Shown here: piece by piece, positions 32,249-39,773 of the stretch
Layout of the letters: every line of letters begins with the position of its first letter
Position numbering within the stretch: position 1 is the first letter of the stretch
From: a virus
IMG/VR virus record: IMGVR_UViG_3300012263_000119
Span: 1-44,863 of that record
DNA: 44,863 nt
Direction: 5' to 3' (one strand)
Notes under the pieces: generated by a model
What the model saw: the letters and a program-made list of their open reading frames with translations, nothing else
Told to the model about the DNA's origin: nothing
The model's database searches: none
Position numbers and translations under genes: made by a program

Positions 32249-32514
32249 TATGCTGATCCTTCTTTTTCGTGTGTATTTGCCCCTGCAACCGCATCAACAA
32301 TTGCTGTGTCTTCTGCACTTTCTATATCTTTTGTTGCTTTTTGTTGCGCTTCGACAGCTTTTAGAAATGCATCAAGCTTGTTATAAACAACCCCCACGGC
32401 TGCCATTTCAGCAGGCTTAAATGTACTGCGTTCACTGGCAATTTCGATGATGCCCTTCATTGTTGCAAGATCTTGAATTGTAAGATCATTTGGGTTAGTT
32501 TCTTGTTCAGACAT
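32248..32514 (-). CDS. Small conserved phage protein
   Basis: I chose ATG 32514 (MSEQETNPNDLTIQDLA) because AAAGGAG lies 8 bases upstream; a longer frame has no such site. The protein is 88 aa. It is helical and acidic, with 'TMKGIIEIASERSTFKPAEM' and 'AVGVVYNKLDAFL' resembling small proteins beside the preceding gene's family in marine T4-like phages. Function unknown. Its end overlaps the start of the next gene, so the two are coupled. Confidence 0.6.
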   Translation of the reverse strand: MSEQETNPNDLTIQDLATMKGIIEIASERSTFKPAEMAAVGVVYNKLDAFLKAVEAQQKATKDIESAEDTAIVDAVAGANTHEKEGSA

Positions 32515-32558
32515 TAATATCTCCTTTGTCCTTAATATATATCTCTGTGTCTTATTAA

Positions 32559-32729
32559 TTATTTCAGATATGGACAAGACAACATAAAGATAGATAATTC
32601 GCTTGGGTTTTCAAATGCAATATACGGAACTACTGATATTGACCCAGTGTCGGTTGTGTTAACTGTTCTTCCAATAAAGTAGCGCCCTGTCATGTTTTTA
32701 TATACCCAATCATCAATTTCTCTTGGCAT
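32559..32729 (-). CDS. Small hypothetical protein
   Basis: The frame from ATG 32729 (MPREIDDWVYKNMTGRYF) gives 56 aa ending MLSCPYLK. A GTG at 32837 would extend it to 92 aa, but that part contains the hairpin at 32766-32801, which looks like the terminator of the upstream gene, so the short form is preferred. The ribosome site is weak. There is no recognised function. Confidence 0.4.
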   Translation of the reverse strand: MPREIDDWVYKNMTGRYFIGRTVNTTDTGSISVVPYIAFENPSELSIFMLSCPYLK

Positions 32730-32765
32730 TCCAACTCTAGATAATGATGGTAACAGTGCCGATTC

Positions 32766-32801
32766 AAAGTAAGGAGGGCAAAATGCTGCCCTCCTTACTT
32801 T
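32766..32801 (-). terminator. Hairpin after the VWA/metallopeptidase gene
   Basis: A perfect 15-base stem (AAAGTAAGGAGGGCA with its complement) and a 6-base loop lie 38 bases past the stop of the leftward gene at 32839. The T tract after it is short (CTTT), so termination may be partial. The upstream arm also contains AAGGAGGG, which could act as a ribosome site if the stem opens. Confidence 0.6.
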
Positions 32802-32838
32802 ATGAACGTTAAGTGGGTTAACATTTTTCTGTTTCACA

Positions 32839-34125
32839 TCAGGCCTCGTAGTGTGCAGTTACACCAAACGGTCCTTCGACTGTCTTGTCATGGTGGCTAT
32901 GGATGATAAAGATTGTATCGCAGTAATTTTCATCACCCCAGCTATTCCAAGCATATCCGTCTGTAAACATAATGAACTTCTTAGGTTCAATACTGTGTTC
33001 CTTCATGTAAGTCCAGTTGACCATAAAGTCTGTGCCGCCGCCGCCTATGATTTTATAATCCATTAAGTCTTCGCCGCAATCTGCACTAAAGTCCTGTTCG
33101 TTGTAGACCTTTGTATCAAAACACCACAGCTTGATCTTATAATCCTGGTATTCTTCCATAATGCCTTTGATTTCACTTAAGAAGTCGCGTGCCTGTTCGT
33201 CGCCGATTGATCCTGACATATCAAGACACACACAGAGGTCGATTGTTTCTGCAAACATCATACCTGGAAGAATTGCACCAGTTGACCAACCTTTACGACT
33301 TGGGCGACTAAATGAATAGTCGCTGCGGATACTGCTCTGAATCTGTTGACGAAGCAGCTCGCGCCAGTTCATCTTGGGCTCAGTTAGTTCCTTGATCATA
33401 CGAGTGATTTCACCCGGTGTGTTACCAGCGCCCGAAGCCTGATGCGCTTGAAGCATAGCTTCTTTGATCTCGTCTTTGATAGCACGCATTTCGTCGTCGT
33501 TGTAACGCGGACGACCTTTGCCTTTGCCTTTTCCGTCTTTGCCTTCATCGCCGTCCTCGTCACCCCAGTTAAGGTGTTCGTCCAGCATCTCTCCTAGCGC
33601 ATCGATTGCACTCTGGCCATTTTTTTCTGCATCCTTGTACAACAGATCATAGACTTCTTCTGAAGTCATCTTATCGTATTTAAAGTCTTGGAAACAGTCA
33701 ATCAACTTCGGCTTGTGACCAATTCGATCACGTACTAGTAAGTTGTTGACAATATAGTCTGCTGCGATGTTATACAGCTTTGGATGCCGCTCTTCACGCC
33801 GCCCGAGGTGATCAAACACACAATGCAGGACTTCGTGTGCAATAACAAACTCAATCTCTTTGTTGCTCATTGCATGGAAGAATTGTGTATTGTAGTACAA
33901 ATGACGCCCATCAGTTGCCGCAGTTGGACACCAGTCGTCGGCTGCTTCTACCCGCAGGCGCGTTGCCATGTTACCAAAAAACGGATGACGCAGAAGAAGA
34001 CCGAGACGTGCAATAATAATACGGTCTAAAACTTCTTCGCCCATTGTCCTGAGCTCTTCTGGTGTAAGATCTGGATTTGGCGCCCAGTTCTTTTTAGCGT
34101 TGGATGCTGTTTCTTTAACGGACAT
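32839..34125 (-). CDS. VWA-domain protein with metallopeptidase-like N-terminus
   Basis: I chose ATG 34125 (MSVKETASNAKKNWAP), which sits behind a sigma70-like promoter, over a longer frame; the protein is 428 aa. 'EFVIAHEVLHCVFDHLGRR' (HEVLH, 97-101) is a zinc-peptidase motif. A Gly/Lys/Asp-rich linker lies near 187-205. 'LCVCLDMSGSIGDEQ' (302-306) is the VWA MIDAS metal site, with 'GGGGTDF' and 'FIMFTDG' completing it. This is the DUF2201-type layout, which pairs with MoxR ATPases. The pair probably remodels a protein complex; its target in this phage is unknown. Confidence 0.8.
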   Translation of the reverse strand: MSVKETASNAKKNWAPNPDLTPEELRTMGEEVLDRIIIARLGLLLRHPFFGNMATRLRVEAADDWCPTAATDGRHLYYNTQFFHAMSNKEIEFVIAHEVLHCVFDHLGRREERHPKLYNIAADYIVNNLLVRDRIGHKPKLIDCFQDFKYDKMTSEEVYDLLYKDAEKNGQSAIDALGEMLDEHLNWGDEDGDEGKDGKGKGKGRPRYNDDEMRAIKDEIKEAMLQAHQASGAGNTPGEITRMIKELTEPKMNWRELLRQQIQSSIRSDYSFSRPSRKGWSTGAILPGMMFAETIDLCVCLDMSGSIGDEQARDFLSEIKGIMEEYQDYKIKLWCFDTKVYNEQDFSADCGEDLMDYKIIGGGGTDFMVNWTYMKEHSIEPKKFIMFTDGYAWNSWGDENYCDTIFIIHSHHDKTVEGPFGVTAHYEA

Positions 34126-34154
34126 TTTAACCTCATGTGTGTTGTCTATATAAC

Positions 34155-34184
34155 ATTGTAGCATTTTTTTCTCGTGTGAGTCAA
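34155..34184 (-). promoter_or_regulatory. Sigma70-like promoter for the VWA gene
   Basis: On the minus strand: TTGACT (34184-34179), 18 bases, TACAAT (34160-34155), 30 bases before the ATG at 34125. It lies between the hairpin after the MoxR gene and the VWA gene. Confidence 0.6.
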
Positions 34185-34198
34185 CCTTTAGTAAGAGA

Positions 34199-34226
34199 AA
34201 GTGGGCAGGATTAATCCTGCCCACTT
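34199..34226 (-). terminator. Terminator hairpin after the MoxR gene
   Basis: A 12-base perfect stem (AAGTGGGCAGGA with complement) and TTAA loop start 9 bases past the stop at 34235. A T-rich run (TTTCTCTT) follows on the leftward transcript. A promoter follows at once, so the MoxR and VWA genes form separate units. Confidence 0.75.
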
Positions 34227-34234
34227 GACTCACC

Positions 34235-35317
34235 TTAGGAAGCTTGCGCTGCCTTGATGTACTTGCCGTAACGATCGTGGAACTCGTCAAAGCATTCGAC
34301 TGCATCTGGGTCAATTGGCAGACCGTATTGTGACAAGGCAAGCTTAATACCCATTACAACAAGTTCTGTGTCAAAGTTGTCCATAGTAAACTTTAAGAAG
34401 TTGTTAACTTTCTCATCAAACTTCTTATCGCCTTTGTCGTTTGCTTCTTTGAGTTCGTAGCAGAGAGACACAGTCAAGGAATACATGGCACTGATTTCTT
34501 TTGCCTTCATCTCTTTCACGCGTCCTGCAAGGATCTCAGTTGGATCAGGCATGCTTGATGCAACTTTTCGGTGAGCCATGAACTTGACTGCAAGGCCTTC
34601 GCCGACTGCACCGGCAATCAGGTCAGTAAGTGTTCCTTCGTCGAGATCGTCGCTTAGAAGTTCGCTCACAAATGACCAACTACGTGGCGTTGCAAATGAA
34701 CGGCTTGCTGACTTAGGACTAAAGTCATACAAGTCTTTCTTAGAGAACTGAAGGAAGCCAACGACGTCCTTGTGTTCTTTGTTGTCGACTGCCCACTGGA
34801 ACCAGTCGTTAAAGTCAACAGCCATTTCAAGGTGAACAAATCGGTTAGCAAGCGGTGCCGGCATGCGGTAAGTAACACCTTTGTCTGCCTCTCGGTTACC
34901 AGCAGCAATGATCATTACGTTGTCTGGCAGCTTATAAGTGCCGACCTTGCGGTTAAGAATAAGCTGATAGGCGGCCGCTTGTACAGCTGGCGCCGCAGAG
35001 TTCATCTCGTCCAAGAACAAGATAATGTGCTTATGCTTTGCAGCAATTGCTTCGTCCGGAAGCTCAACTGGCGCGCCCCATACCATCTTGCCGATATTAG
35101 AGTCGAAGTAAGGAATGCCCTTGATATCAGTTGGTTCCCACAATGACAAACGAATGTCAATAACAAGGGCGTCAAGTCCTGCACCAATTTGATGTACAAT
35201 GTCTGACTTGCCGATGCCCGGAGGACCCCAAAGGAAAATTGGACGTTGTTTCATCATTGCATGACGGATTGCAGCTTTACCCTTATTTGGGCTAACAGTT
35301 CTAGTAATCTCAGACAT
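34235..35317 (-). CDS. MoxR-family AAA+ ATPase
   Basis: This 360-aa protein has Walker A 'WGPPGIGKSDI' (31-38), Walker B 'IILFLDEMNSA' (98-104), sensor-like 'NVMIIAAGNRE' and 'ANRFVHLEM' with the arginine finger region, typical of MoxR ATPases. The C-terminal part is helical. It has its own promoter and terminator and lies next to a VWA/metallopeptidase gene, the usual MoxR partner. Such pairs act as chaperone-like machines that insert metals or activate complexes. In a phage the client could be a virion or host protein. Confidence 0.85.
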   Translation of the reverse strand: MSEITRTVSPNKGKAAIRHAMMKQRPIFLWGPPGIGKSDIVHQIGAGLDALVIDIRLSLWEPTDIKGIPYFDSNIGKMVWGAPVELPDEAIAAKHKHIILFLDEMNSAAPAVQAAAYQLILNRKVGTYKLPDNVMIIAAGNREADKGVTYRMPAPLANRFVHLEMAVDFNDWFQWAVDNKEHKDVVGFLQFSKKDLYDFSPKSASRSFATPRSWSFVSELLSDDLDEGTLTDLIAGAVGEGLAVKFMAHRKVASSMPDPTEILAGRVKEMKAKEISAMYSLTVSLCYELKEANDKGDKKFDEKVNNFLKFTMDNFDTELVVMGIKLALSQYGLPIDPDAVECFDEFHDRYGKYIKAAQAS

Positions 35318-35352
35318 TGTAATCCTTTCTATGTGTTGCAGTGCCTACGTAC

Positions 35353-35381
35353 TTTATAGCACCTGTGTCACACTACGTCAA
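35353..35381 (-). promoter_or_regulatory. Sigma70-like promoter for the MoxR gene
   Basis: Minus strand: TTGACG (35381-35376), 17 bases, TATAAA (35358-35353), 36 bases before ATG 35317, with AAAGGA as ribosome site. The gap after the preceding gene is 102 bases; nothing else was seen in it. Confidence 0.65.
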
Positions 35382-35419
35382 CGACTTTTTTAAAGATTGT
35401 GAGATTTTTATATTGTATA

Positions 35420-35806
35420 CTAGTCATTGAGCTTTTTAGCCCTAGTTAACGCTTTGGCAATGCCGAATTTTCGCAAGTCTCCGCTAAACAGTGCTAACTC
35501 GACTGCTTTACGTTCGTTTGTAACATGGATGCTATGCTTGTCTAGGTGATACGGACAGTCGATGAATTTATCTAAGAAGATGATCACTTGAGCAGTGAGC
35601 GGCATGTCGGCAACAAACGGTATATTGTATATTGCTATTTCTAGCTGATTAACAATCTCTAACCCTAGATCTGTTAGTCGTAGTCCGCTGCCTTCTTTTT
35701 TACGAGTATTTTGCCACCATAAGGAGAGATATTCCTTTGCGGCGTCGTCATTTGCTGTCTTGCCTAACTGTTGTAGAAATATTTTAGTATATACTTCTTT
35801 GTTCAT
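35420..35806 (-). CDS. Conserved hypothetical phage protein
   Basis: This 128-aa protein (MNKEVYTKIFLQQLGKTAN) has 'LRLTDLGLEIVNQLEIAIYN', 'QVIIFLDKFIDCPYHLDK' and 'RKAVELALFSGDLRKFGIAKA'. This order matches a family I recall from marine T4-like phages that has no assigned function. It has no metal or nucleotide motif. It lies 2 bases after the preceding gene's stop, in the same operon. Confidence 0.55.
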   Translation of the reverse strand: MNKEVYTKIFLQQLGKTANDDAAKEYLSLWWQNTRKKEGSGLRLTDLGLEIVNQLEIAIYNIPFVADMPLTAQVIIFLDKFIDCPYHLDKHSIHVTNERKAVELALFSGDLRKFGIAKALTRAKKLND

Positions 35807-35808
35807 TT

Positions 35809-36090
35809 TTAGTTTACTTCCTCGCCAACTAGTTTAAAAACAGCAAAATCACTGGTCCTAAATGTCGAATTAAGTTTCTTGGCTAGATTGTGTGCGTGTC
35901 CTGGATTTGAAAAGCTAGTCTTTTTATATTTAGGTCCTGGGTAGTTTGTTAGAGAATTAGAGCTCTTTAGATTAAAAGGGTGTTTTTTGTAAAAAACTGC
36001 CCAAATTGCATCGGCTTCTAGTACTTGCTCACATCTGTAGGTTTGGCTATTGATAAATTCCAGTAACACAGTTGGCTTTGGTCGACTCAT
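35809..36090 (-). CDS. Conserved hypothetical phage protein
   Basis: This 93-aa protein starts MSRPKPTVLLEFINSQTYRC. 'EQVLEADAIWAVFYKKHPFN' and 'NYPGPKYKKTSFSNPGHAHN' are the family marks, and I recall close matches in T4-like marine phages. Basic and soluble; no function is known. A late-promoter octamer and CGGAG ribosome site lie upstream. Confidence 0.6.
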   Translation of the reverse strand: MSRPKPTVLLEFINSQTYRCEQVLEADAIWAVFYKKHPFNLKSSNSLTNYPGPKYKKTSFSNPGHAHNLAKKLNSTFRTSDFAVFKLVGEEVN

Positions 36091-36116
36091 TATACGTACT
36101 CCGATATATACGTATA

Positions 36117-36124
36117 TATTTATC
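36117..36124 (-). promoter_or_regulatory. Late promoter-like octamer GATAAATA
   Basis: On the minus strand GATAAATA (36124-36117) lies 27 bases before ATG 36090. The start would be near 36110 and the leader has CGGAG before the ATG. Confidence 0.45.
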
Positions 36125-36133
36125 TATAACCGA

Positions 36134-36379
36134 CTATTTCCAGTCGCCGCCGCCATTGAGGTCGACCTTGATAACTTCGTCGTTGTTACTAGCTGCATTT
36201 GCACTTACAAACTTTTCTAGGTCCCCGTGCAACCTACTCATCACTAAACCTAATGTAAATGCAAGGTTCTTTGCAGTAGTAGCGTCGATCCTGACCTCTT
36301 TGGAGTTGCTAGACTCTGATGCTTTAACTTTCTGTATAAATTGTTCGATGGGTAATGTGTTAATTGGATCTATTGACAT
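36134..36379 (-). CDS. Small conserved phage protein
   Basis: This 81-aa protein (MSIDPINTLPIEQFIQKVKA) is helical, with 'KEVRIDATTAKNLAFTLGLVMSR' as its central helix pair and 'VDLNGGGDWK' at the end. Similar proteins occur in marine T4-like phages with no function known. It overlaps the preceding gene by 20 bases. Confidence 0.55.
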   Translation of the reverse strand: MSIDPINTLPIEQFIQKVKASESSNSKEVRIDATTAKNLAFTLGLVMSRLHGDLEKFVSANAASNNDEVIKVDLNGGGDWK

Positions 36380-36830
36380 TGGTTAACGCTGCTTTCATTT
36401 CAATTTGAGTTTTAAACGGTCCGAGGTATTCGTTCCGTTCAATGGTAATTAATTTAGGACAAAAACTCTTAAGCCAATTCACATTAAACTTAATCAGATA
36501 GTAGCCTGCACAGTACACACTTTTTGACTTTTCACTTTTAGTAAACAACGGAAGCTTACGTGACATATCAAACATTCCGTTGTATGCATGTGCCCTTGTT
36601 GGATATCCGTGTACATCCAACTCAACTCTTGCTGACCTAGGAGCAGTAATTTTTACAGTCAACGGATTCTTGCCAAAGTAATTGGTTAGCTGCTTTTCGT
36701 CTTTGTAAAAATGCACTTCGCCTTTTTTAGAAAAAATGAATTTTTCTTCGTCTCTGCTCAGTGTTCCTATACGAACACCGTGTTCTTCAAGGATCCAAAA
36801 CTTGCCTTTTAATATTTCTTTTGCTTTCAT
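36360..36830 (-). CDS. Conserved hypothetical phage protein
   Basis: I chose ATG 36830 (MKAKEILKGKFWILEEHG) because AGGAAAATAAC precedes it; the alternative eight codons upstream overlaps the exonuclease gene. The protein is 156 aa. 'VELDVHGYPTRAHAYN', 'KSKSVYCAGYYLIKFNVNW' and 'CPKLITIERNEYLGPFKT' are blocks I recall from marine T4-like phages next to the RNase H-like gene. It may be a nuclease accessory factor; no catalytic motif can be named. Confidence 0.6.
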   Translation of the reverse strand: MKAKEILKGKFWILEEHGVRIGTLSRDEEKFIFSKKGEVHFYKDEKQLTNYFGKNPLTVKITAPRSARVELDVHGYPTRAHAYNGMFDMSRKLPLFTKSEKSKSVYCAGYYLIKFNVNWLKSFCPKLITIERNEYLGPFKTQIEMKAALTNVNRSN

Positions 36831-36831
36831 G

Positions 36832-37818
36832 TTATTTTCCTGGGTATTTGGCATTTAATGCAGTTGCATATGATGCTGCTTGGTCTGCAATTCTTTGCAT
36901 ATCCCACTTGGCGCAAAACTTCATTAGTCGAAGTCCAACTTGCGATACTTCCTTTGGTTTAACTGCATCAATAGAATCGTTGATCTCTTTACGAATGTGC
37001 TCGGGTTGCGCTGTTAAGTCACACAGCACTACATTTCGATTATAGTCGTCTAGCACTCGGTGTTCAGTGCCATTATGATCAACCCATCGTTGCAACATCA
37101 TATTATTCCAACTAAATCCTTTCTTGGTCTTATCATTAAACGCTTCAATTAGTCCAACTTTTTTAGCGGTGCCTTTCTTTCGAACTCCTGGGTATGCACT
37201 AAACACGTTATCGCTTACGTCGCCTCGCATACATTTTTCAAACAGCATAAATGCTGGTTCCGGCGCAGGCTTTACTTCGTTGGTTTTCTTGTCAATAACG
37301 GCCTTGCCGTTGTCTTCAAAGTACCCTTCGTGTGTAATTGTAACATTGCTAACGCCATTATACTGACGAACAGTAGGACTAACCAACTGAGCAAAGTCAC
37401 CGTCTGTGCTAATGATAACGTGATTGTCATCGGGGTGTGCTTGTACCCACCCTGCAATTAAGTCATCTGCTTCTAGTACAGGATTTCGAATAACAGTACA
37501 GTTGGTCTTCTCGGTAACAAAGTCCTTGAACTCGTCAAATATCTCCCAAAATGCCACATCTTCTTCTTGCTGGGTCTGCGTCATTGCATCCCTATGTTCT
37601 TTGCGGTTACGCTTGTACGGCTCGTAGAAGTCTTTACGCCAGCTACGCCCCTCGAGGCAAAACACAACATGATCTGCATTAAAGTCTGTCCATGCTTTTT
37701 TAACACTGTTAAGCGTGATGTGTAGTGCCATTCCAACTTTTGTATCAATATCTCCTCGGACCACATGGCGCGCCCGAAAGAATGTATTAGCAGTATCTAC
37801 TAAAATATATGTGGTCAT
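36832..37818 (-). CDS. rnh: 5'-3' exonuclease, T4 RNase H / FEN-1 family
   Basis: This 328-aa protein starts MTTYILVDTANTFFRARH. The acidic metal ligands of the family are in 'ILVDTANTFFR', 'VFCLEGRSWRKDFYEPYKRNR', 'VLEADDLIAGWV', 'VIISTDGDFAQLV' and 'RGDVSDNVFSAYPGV', in the usual order. The length matches T4 RNase H (305). Such enzymes remove RNA primers and 5' flaps on the lagging strand during phage replication. It overlaps the gene read before it by 4 bases. Confidence 0.85.
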   Translation of the reverse strand: MTTYILVDTANTFFRARHVVRGDIDTKVGMALHITLNSVKKAWTDFNADHVVFCLEGRSWRKDFYEPYKRNRKEHRDAMTQTQQEEDVAFWEIFDEFKDFVTEKTNCTVIRNPVLEADDLIAGWVQAHPDDNHVIISTDGDFAQLVSPTVRQYNGVSNVTITHEGYFEDNGKAVIDKKTNEVKPAPEPAFMLFEKCMRGDVSDNVFSAYPGVRKKGTAKKVGLIEAFNDKTKKGFSWNNMMLQRWVDHNGTEHRVLDDYNRNVVLCDLTAQPEHIRKEINDSIDAVKPKEVSQVGLRLMKFCAKWDMQRIADQAASYATALNAKYPGK

Positions 37819-38339
37819 GAAATCTCCGATTTGCCCTTACTAAGGGGTGTTACATTAATATAGCCGCTGCCGCGCCTTGGGTCGAGCCCTTCGTCACCGA
37901 GCATTTGAGAAACAATCTCTTTAAACCATCTATTAACTACTTCTTCTGCAGGATCGTCGTTGGTCCCGTACCCGTTTAGTACCAAGTCTGTAATAAAAAA
38001 GTCATTCCAATCTAGCTCAAAGAATCCATTTCGAATGTCGTCTTGGTTTATATGAATGTCAAGTACATTAACCCAGCTTTCGCCGTTTGCAGTTGCACGG
38101 TCTTTATTGGACATTTTTGCAATCTCGGCGACCCTGGCTTCTTCTTTTGCAAGCTCTGCAGCGTCGGCTGCATCGGCAGCAAACTTTTCTGATGTTGCTC
38201 TTGCTAGTTCGTCAGCGGCAGCGCGCCGTTTAACAAGTTCTACCATCCGCTCCTCTTCGGCAATGCGGGTATCTGTAGCAGCTTGCGCCGCAGCCTCCAA
38301 ATCTGCAATACCTGTGACCTTTTTAATCCAATTTTTCAT
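37815..38339 (-). CDS. Conserved phage protein with a coiled-coil N-terminus
   Basis: This 174-aa protein has an N-terminal 85 residues of Ala/Glu/Lys heptads, a likely coiled coil. A compact domain follows with 'ESWVNVLDIHINQDDIRNG' and 'FFELDWNDFFITDLVLNGY', then 'DPRRGSGYINV' near the end. I recall the C-terminal domain from T4-like marine phages; its function is not known. Overlaps of 4 bases on both sides put it in one operon with the exonuclease. Confidence 0.6.
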   Translation of the reverse strand: MKNWIKKVTGIADLEAAAQAATDTRIAEEERMVELVKRRAAADELARATSEKFAADAADAAELAKEEARVAEIAKMSNKDRATANGESWVNVLDIHINQDDIRNGFFELDWNDFFITDLVLNGYGTNDDPAEEVVNRWFKEIVSQMLGDEGLDPRRGSGYINVTPLSKGKSEIS

Positions 38340-38683
38340 TCGTTGGTGTACCTTACTGTCTTCTCAACTACAAATCCAGCAAGTTCCTGCATTTCTCTAT
38401 TGCTGTCATTCTTTATTGCATGTTCTCCATACTTGACCATACCACTTGGATCAAGCATGTAATCTGTTTCTTCTTCAGTCATCATATCAATCCCGCAGTC
38501 GCGCAACGTTTGATTAACCCTGTCAATATTAGCCTGTTGTTGAAGTGTATACTTTGATGACGAGCCTGTAGCACGACGTTCGGAAATAGGAACAATAGTA
38601 CCATCATCGTATTTTTCAACTAGTTTTGTTACTAACTCGAACGTTGCTGGGTCAAGTGCGTGTGTTTCTAAAAACTTTCTCAT
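38336..38683 (-). CDS. Hypothetical protein
   Basis: I chose ATG 38683 (MRKFLETHALDPATFEL) because it overlaps the stop of the preceding small gene (ATGA) and AGAGG lies 10 bases upstream; an ATG three codons earlier lies too close to that site. The protein is 115 aa, mostly helical, with 'CGIDMMTEEETDYMLDPSG' and 'EMQELAGFVVEKTVRY'. No known motif. Confidence 0.5.
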   Translation of the reverse strand: MRKFLETHALDPATFELVTKLVEKYDDGTIVPISERRATGSSSKYTLQQQANIDRVNQTLRDCGIDMMTEEETDYMLDPSGMVKYGEHAIKNDSNREMQELAGFVVEKTVRYTNE

Positions 38684-38847
38684 ACTAACCATGCCTCTTG
38701 TGTTATATCACTACTGGGTTCTTTATGATACTGTGCAACGAGTTCTGCAGAGAGTAGAAGGTTTGCTTGCTGTAATGATTGCAGTGTTCCTTTTCTCATA
38801 AAGTACACTATATCGTTAATTGTTTCTTCACTTATTTTATTTTTCAT
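38680..38847 (-). CDS. Small hypothetical protein (55 aa)
   Basis: The frame starts MKNKISEETINDIVYFMRKG behind AAAGGA and stops at TGA 38682-38680, which overlaps the ATG of the next gene. It is helical with a Leu/Gln-rich centre (LQSLQQANLLLSAELVAQY). The coupling overlap and ribosome site support a real gene. No function recognised. Confidence 0.55.
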   Translation of the reverse strand: MKNKISEETINDIVYFMRKGTLQSLQQANLLLSAELVAQYHKEPSSDITQEAWLV

Positions 38848-38876
38848 ATTTTTTTCCTTTTTCTAATAGAGAACTT

Positions 38877-39773
38877 TTAAGTTCCCCAGGCGTTGCCAAA
38901 TAATTCTATGTGTAGTCTGGGCGTAAATCTCCAACCCTTTTCCATACAAATATTTGCAACCTCTTGTACATTGAGATTGTATTCTTCTGAGCGGCCGCCC
39001 AGTGGCATTAGGTATACTGGACATTCAATACCAACTGCTCGATACGCTTCCACTGCTCTTCCAGCTTCTTCAATGTCGCTGCGATCTGCAACAACAAATT
39101 TAAGATATAAATTACTACCTTCGACACAGGTATATTCGAGTGCAACACTGGGCTTGATTGCTTCGTCCCAGTCTTCGCCGCTAACGGAAAGTTTAGGCGA
39201 ACAACTCCACGTTACTGTGATTCGGGTGTTATCATGAAGGTAGTCAAAAAACTCGTCGTGTAACGGCTGTGTAGTATTTGTTTCAACTGTGATGTTCTTT
39301 AGATCCTGCATACGCGGATGTTCAAACAGTTCTACATATACACGTTGCCAAGCAAGCAACGGCTCGCCGCCTGTTAGAATTAAATGAATATCTTGACCGT
39401 TGTTCATTGTCCACTTGCCTTCTGGCGTAAGTGACAACAGATGTTCTACAACTTCGTCAACTGTTCTGTTGTGTACAAGATGTTTGAATTCTGGATAGAT
39501 ACTTGCATACGTGTCGCACCCGGTATGGATGATTGGTAGGTCCTCGAACTTTTCTGTAGTCTTATGTACGTCAGCATCAATTAACGCCTTAACTTCGTCG
39601 TTGTATCGATTACCGTTTGCATGTTTCTCGGCTCGACTAGGTTCATCTTTACCTAGTCCAAAATTCATGCATCGAAAGTTACAGCCAAATGTACGCAGAA
39701 ACACACTAGGTACTCCTACAAATTTTCCTTCGCCTTGCACACTGTAAAATGCTTCGGAATATCTTAGTTTCAT
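38877..39773 (-). CDS. queE: QueE-like 7-carboxy-7-deazaguanine synthase (radical SAM)
   Basis: This 298-aa protein starts MKLRYSEAFYSVQGEGKFVG; 'SVQGEGKFVGVPSVFLRT' is the QueE signature, followed by 'FGCNFRCMNFG' and 'DIHLILTGGEPLLAWQ'. The cluster motif is unusual: C31-x3-C35 is followed, after about 50 extra residues, by C86 in 'HTGCDTYASIY', which matches the CDT of the normal CxxxCxxCDT. I think large phages often have this layout. QueE makes 7-carboxy-7-deazaguanine from carboxy-tetrahydropterin. Its start overlaps folE by 4 bases, so the first and third pathway steps are co-expressed. It could feed phage DNA modification or host queuosine. Confidence 0.8.
   Translation of the reverse strand: MKLRYSEAFYSVQGEGKFVGVPSVFLRTFGCNFRCMNFGLGKDEPSRAEKHANGNRYNDEVKALIDADVHKTTEKFEDLPIIHTGCDTYASIYPEFKHLVHNRTVDEVVEHLLSLTPEGKWTMNNGQDIHLILTGGEPLLAWQRVYVELFEHPRMQDLKNITVETNTTQPLHDEFFDYLHDNTRITVTWSCSPKLSVSGEDWDEAIKPSVALEYTCVEGSNLYLKFVVADRSDIEEAGRAVEAYRAVGIECPVYLMPLGGRSEEYNLNVQEVANICMEKGWRFTPRLHIELFGNAWGT

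Noticed and set aside
31680-32420. 246-residue rightward ORF opposite the Ala-rich protein
   Set aside because: Low-complexity Ser/Leu/Ile translation antisense to two genes with good ribosome sites and recognisable families; a shadow frame.
32730-32837. GTG-started extension of the 56-residue gene
   Set aside because: It would run through the terminator-like hairpin and has no convincing ribosome site, though it cannot be fully excluded.
38871-38884. Inverted repeat GAACTT-TT-AAGTTC at the queE stop as a terminator
   Set aside because: Only six pairs with a two-base loop, too small to be stable, and no T run follows.
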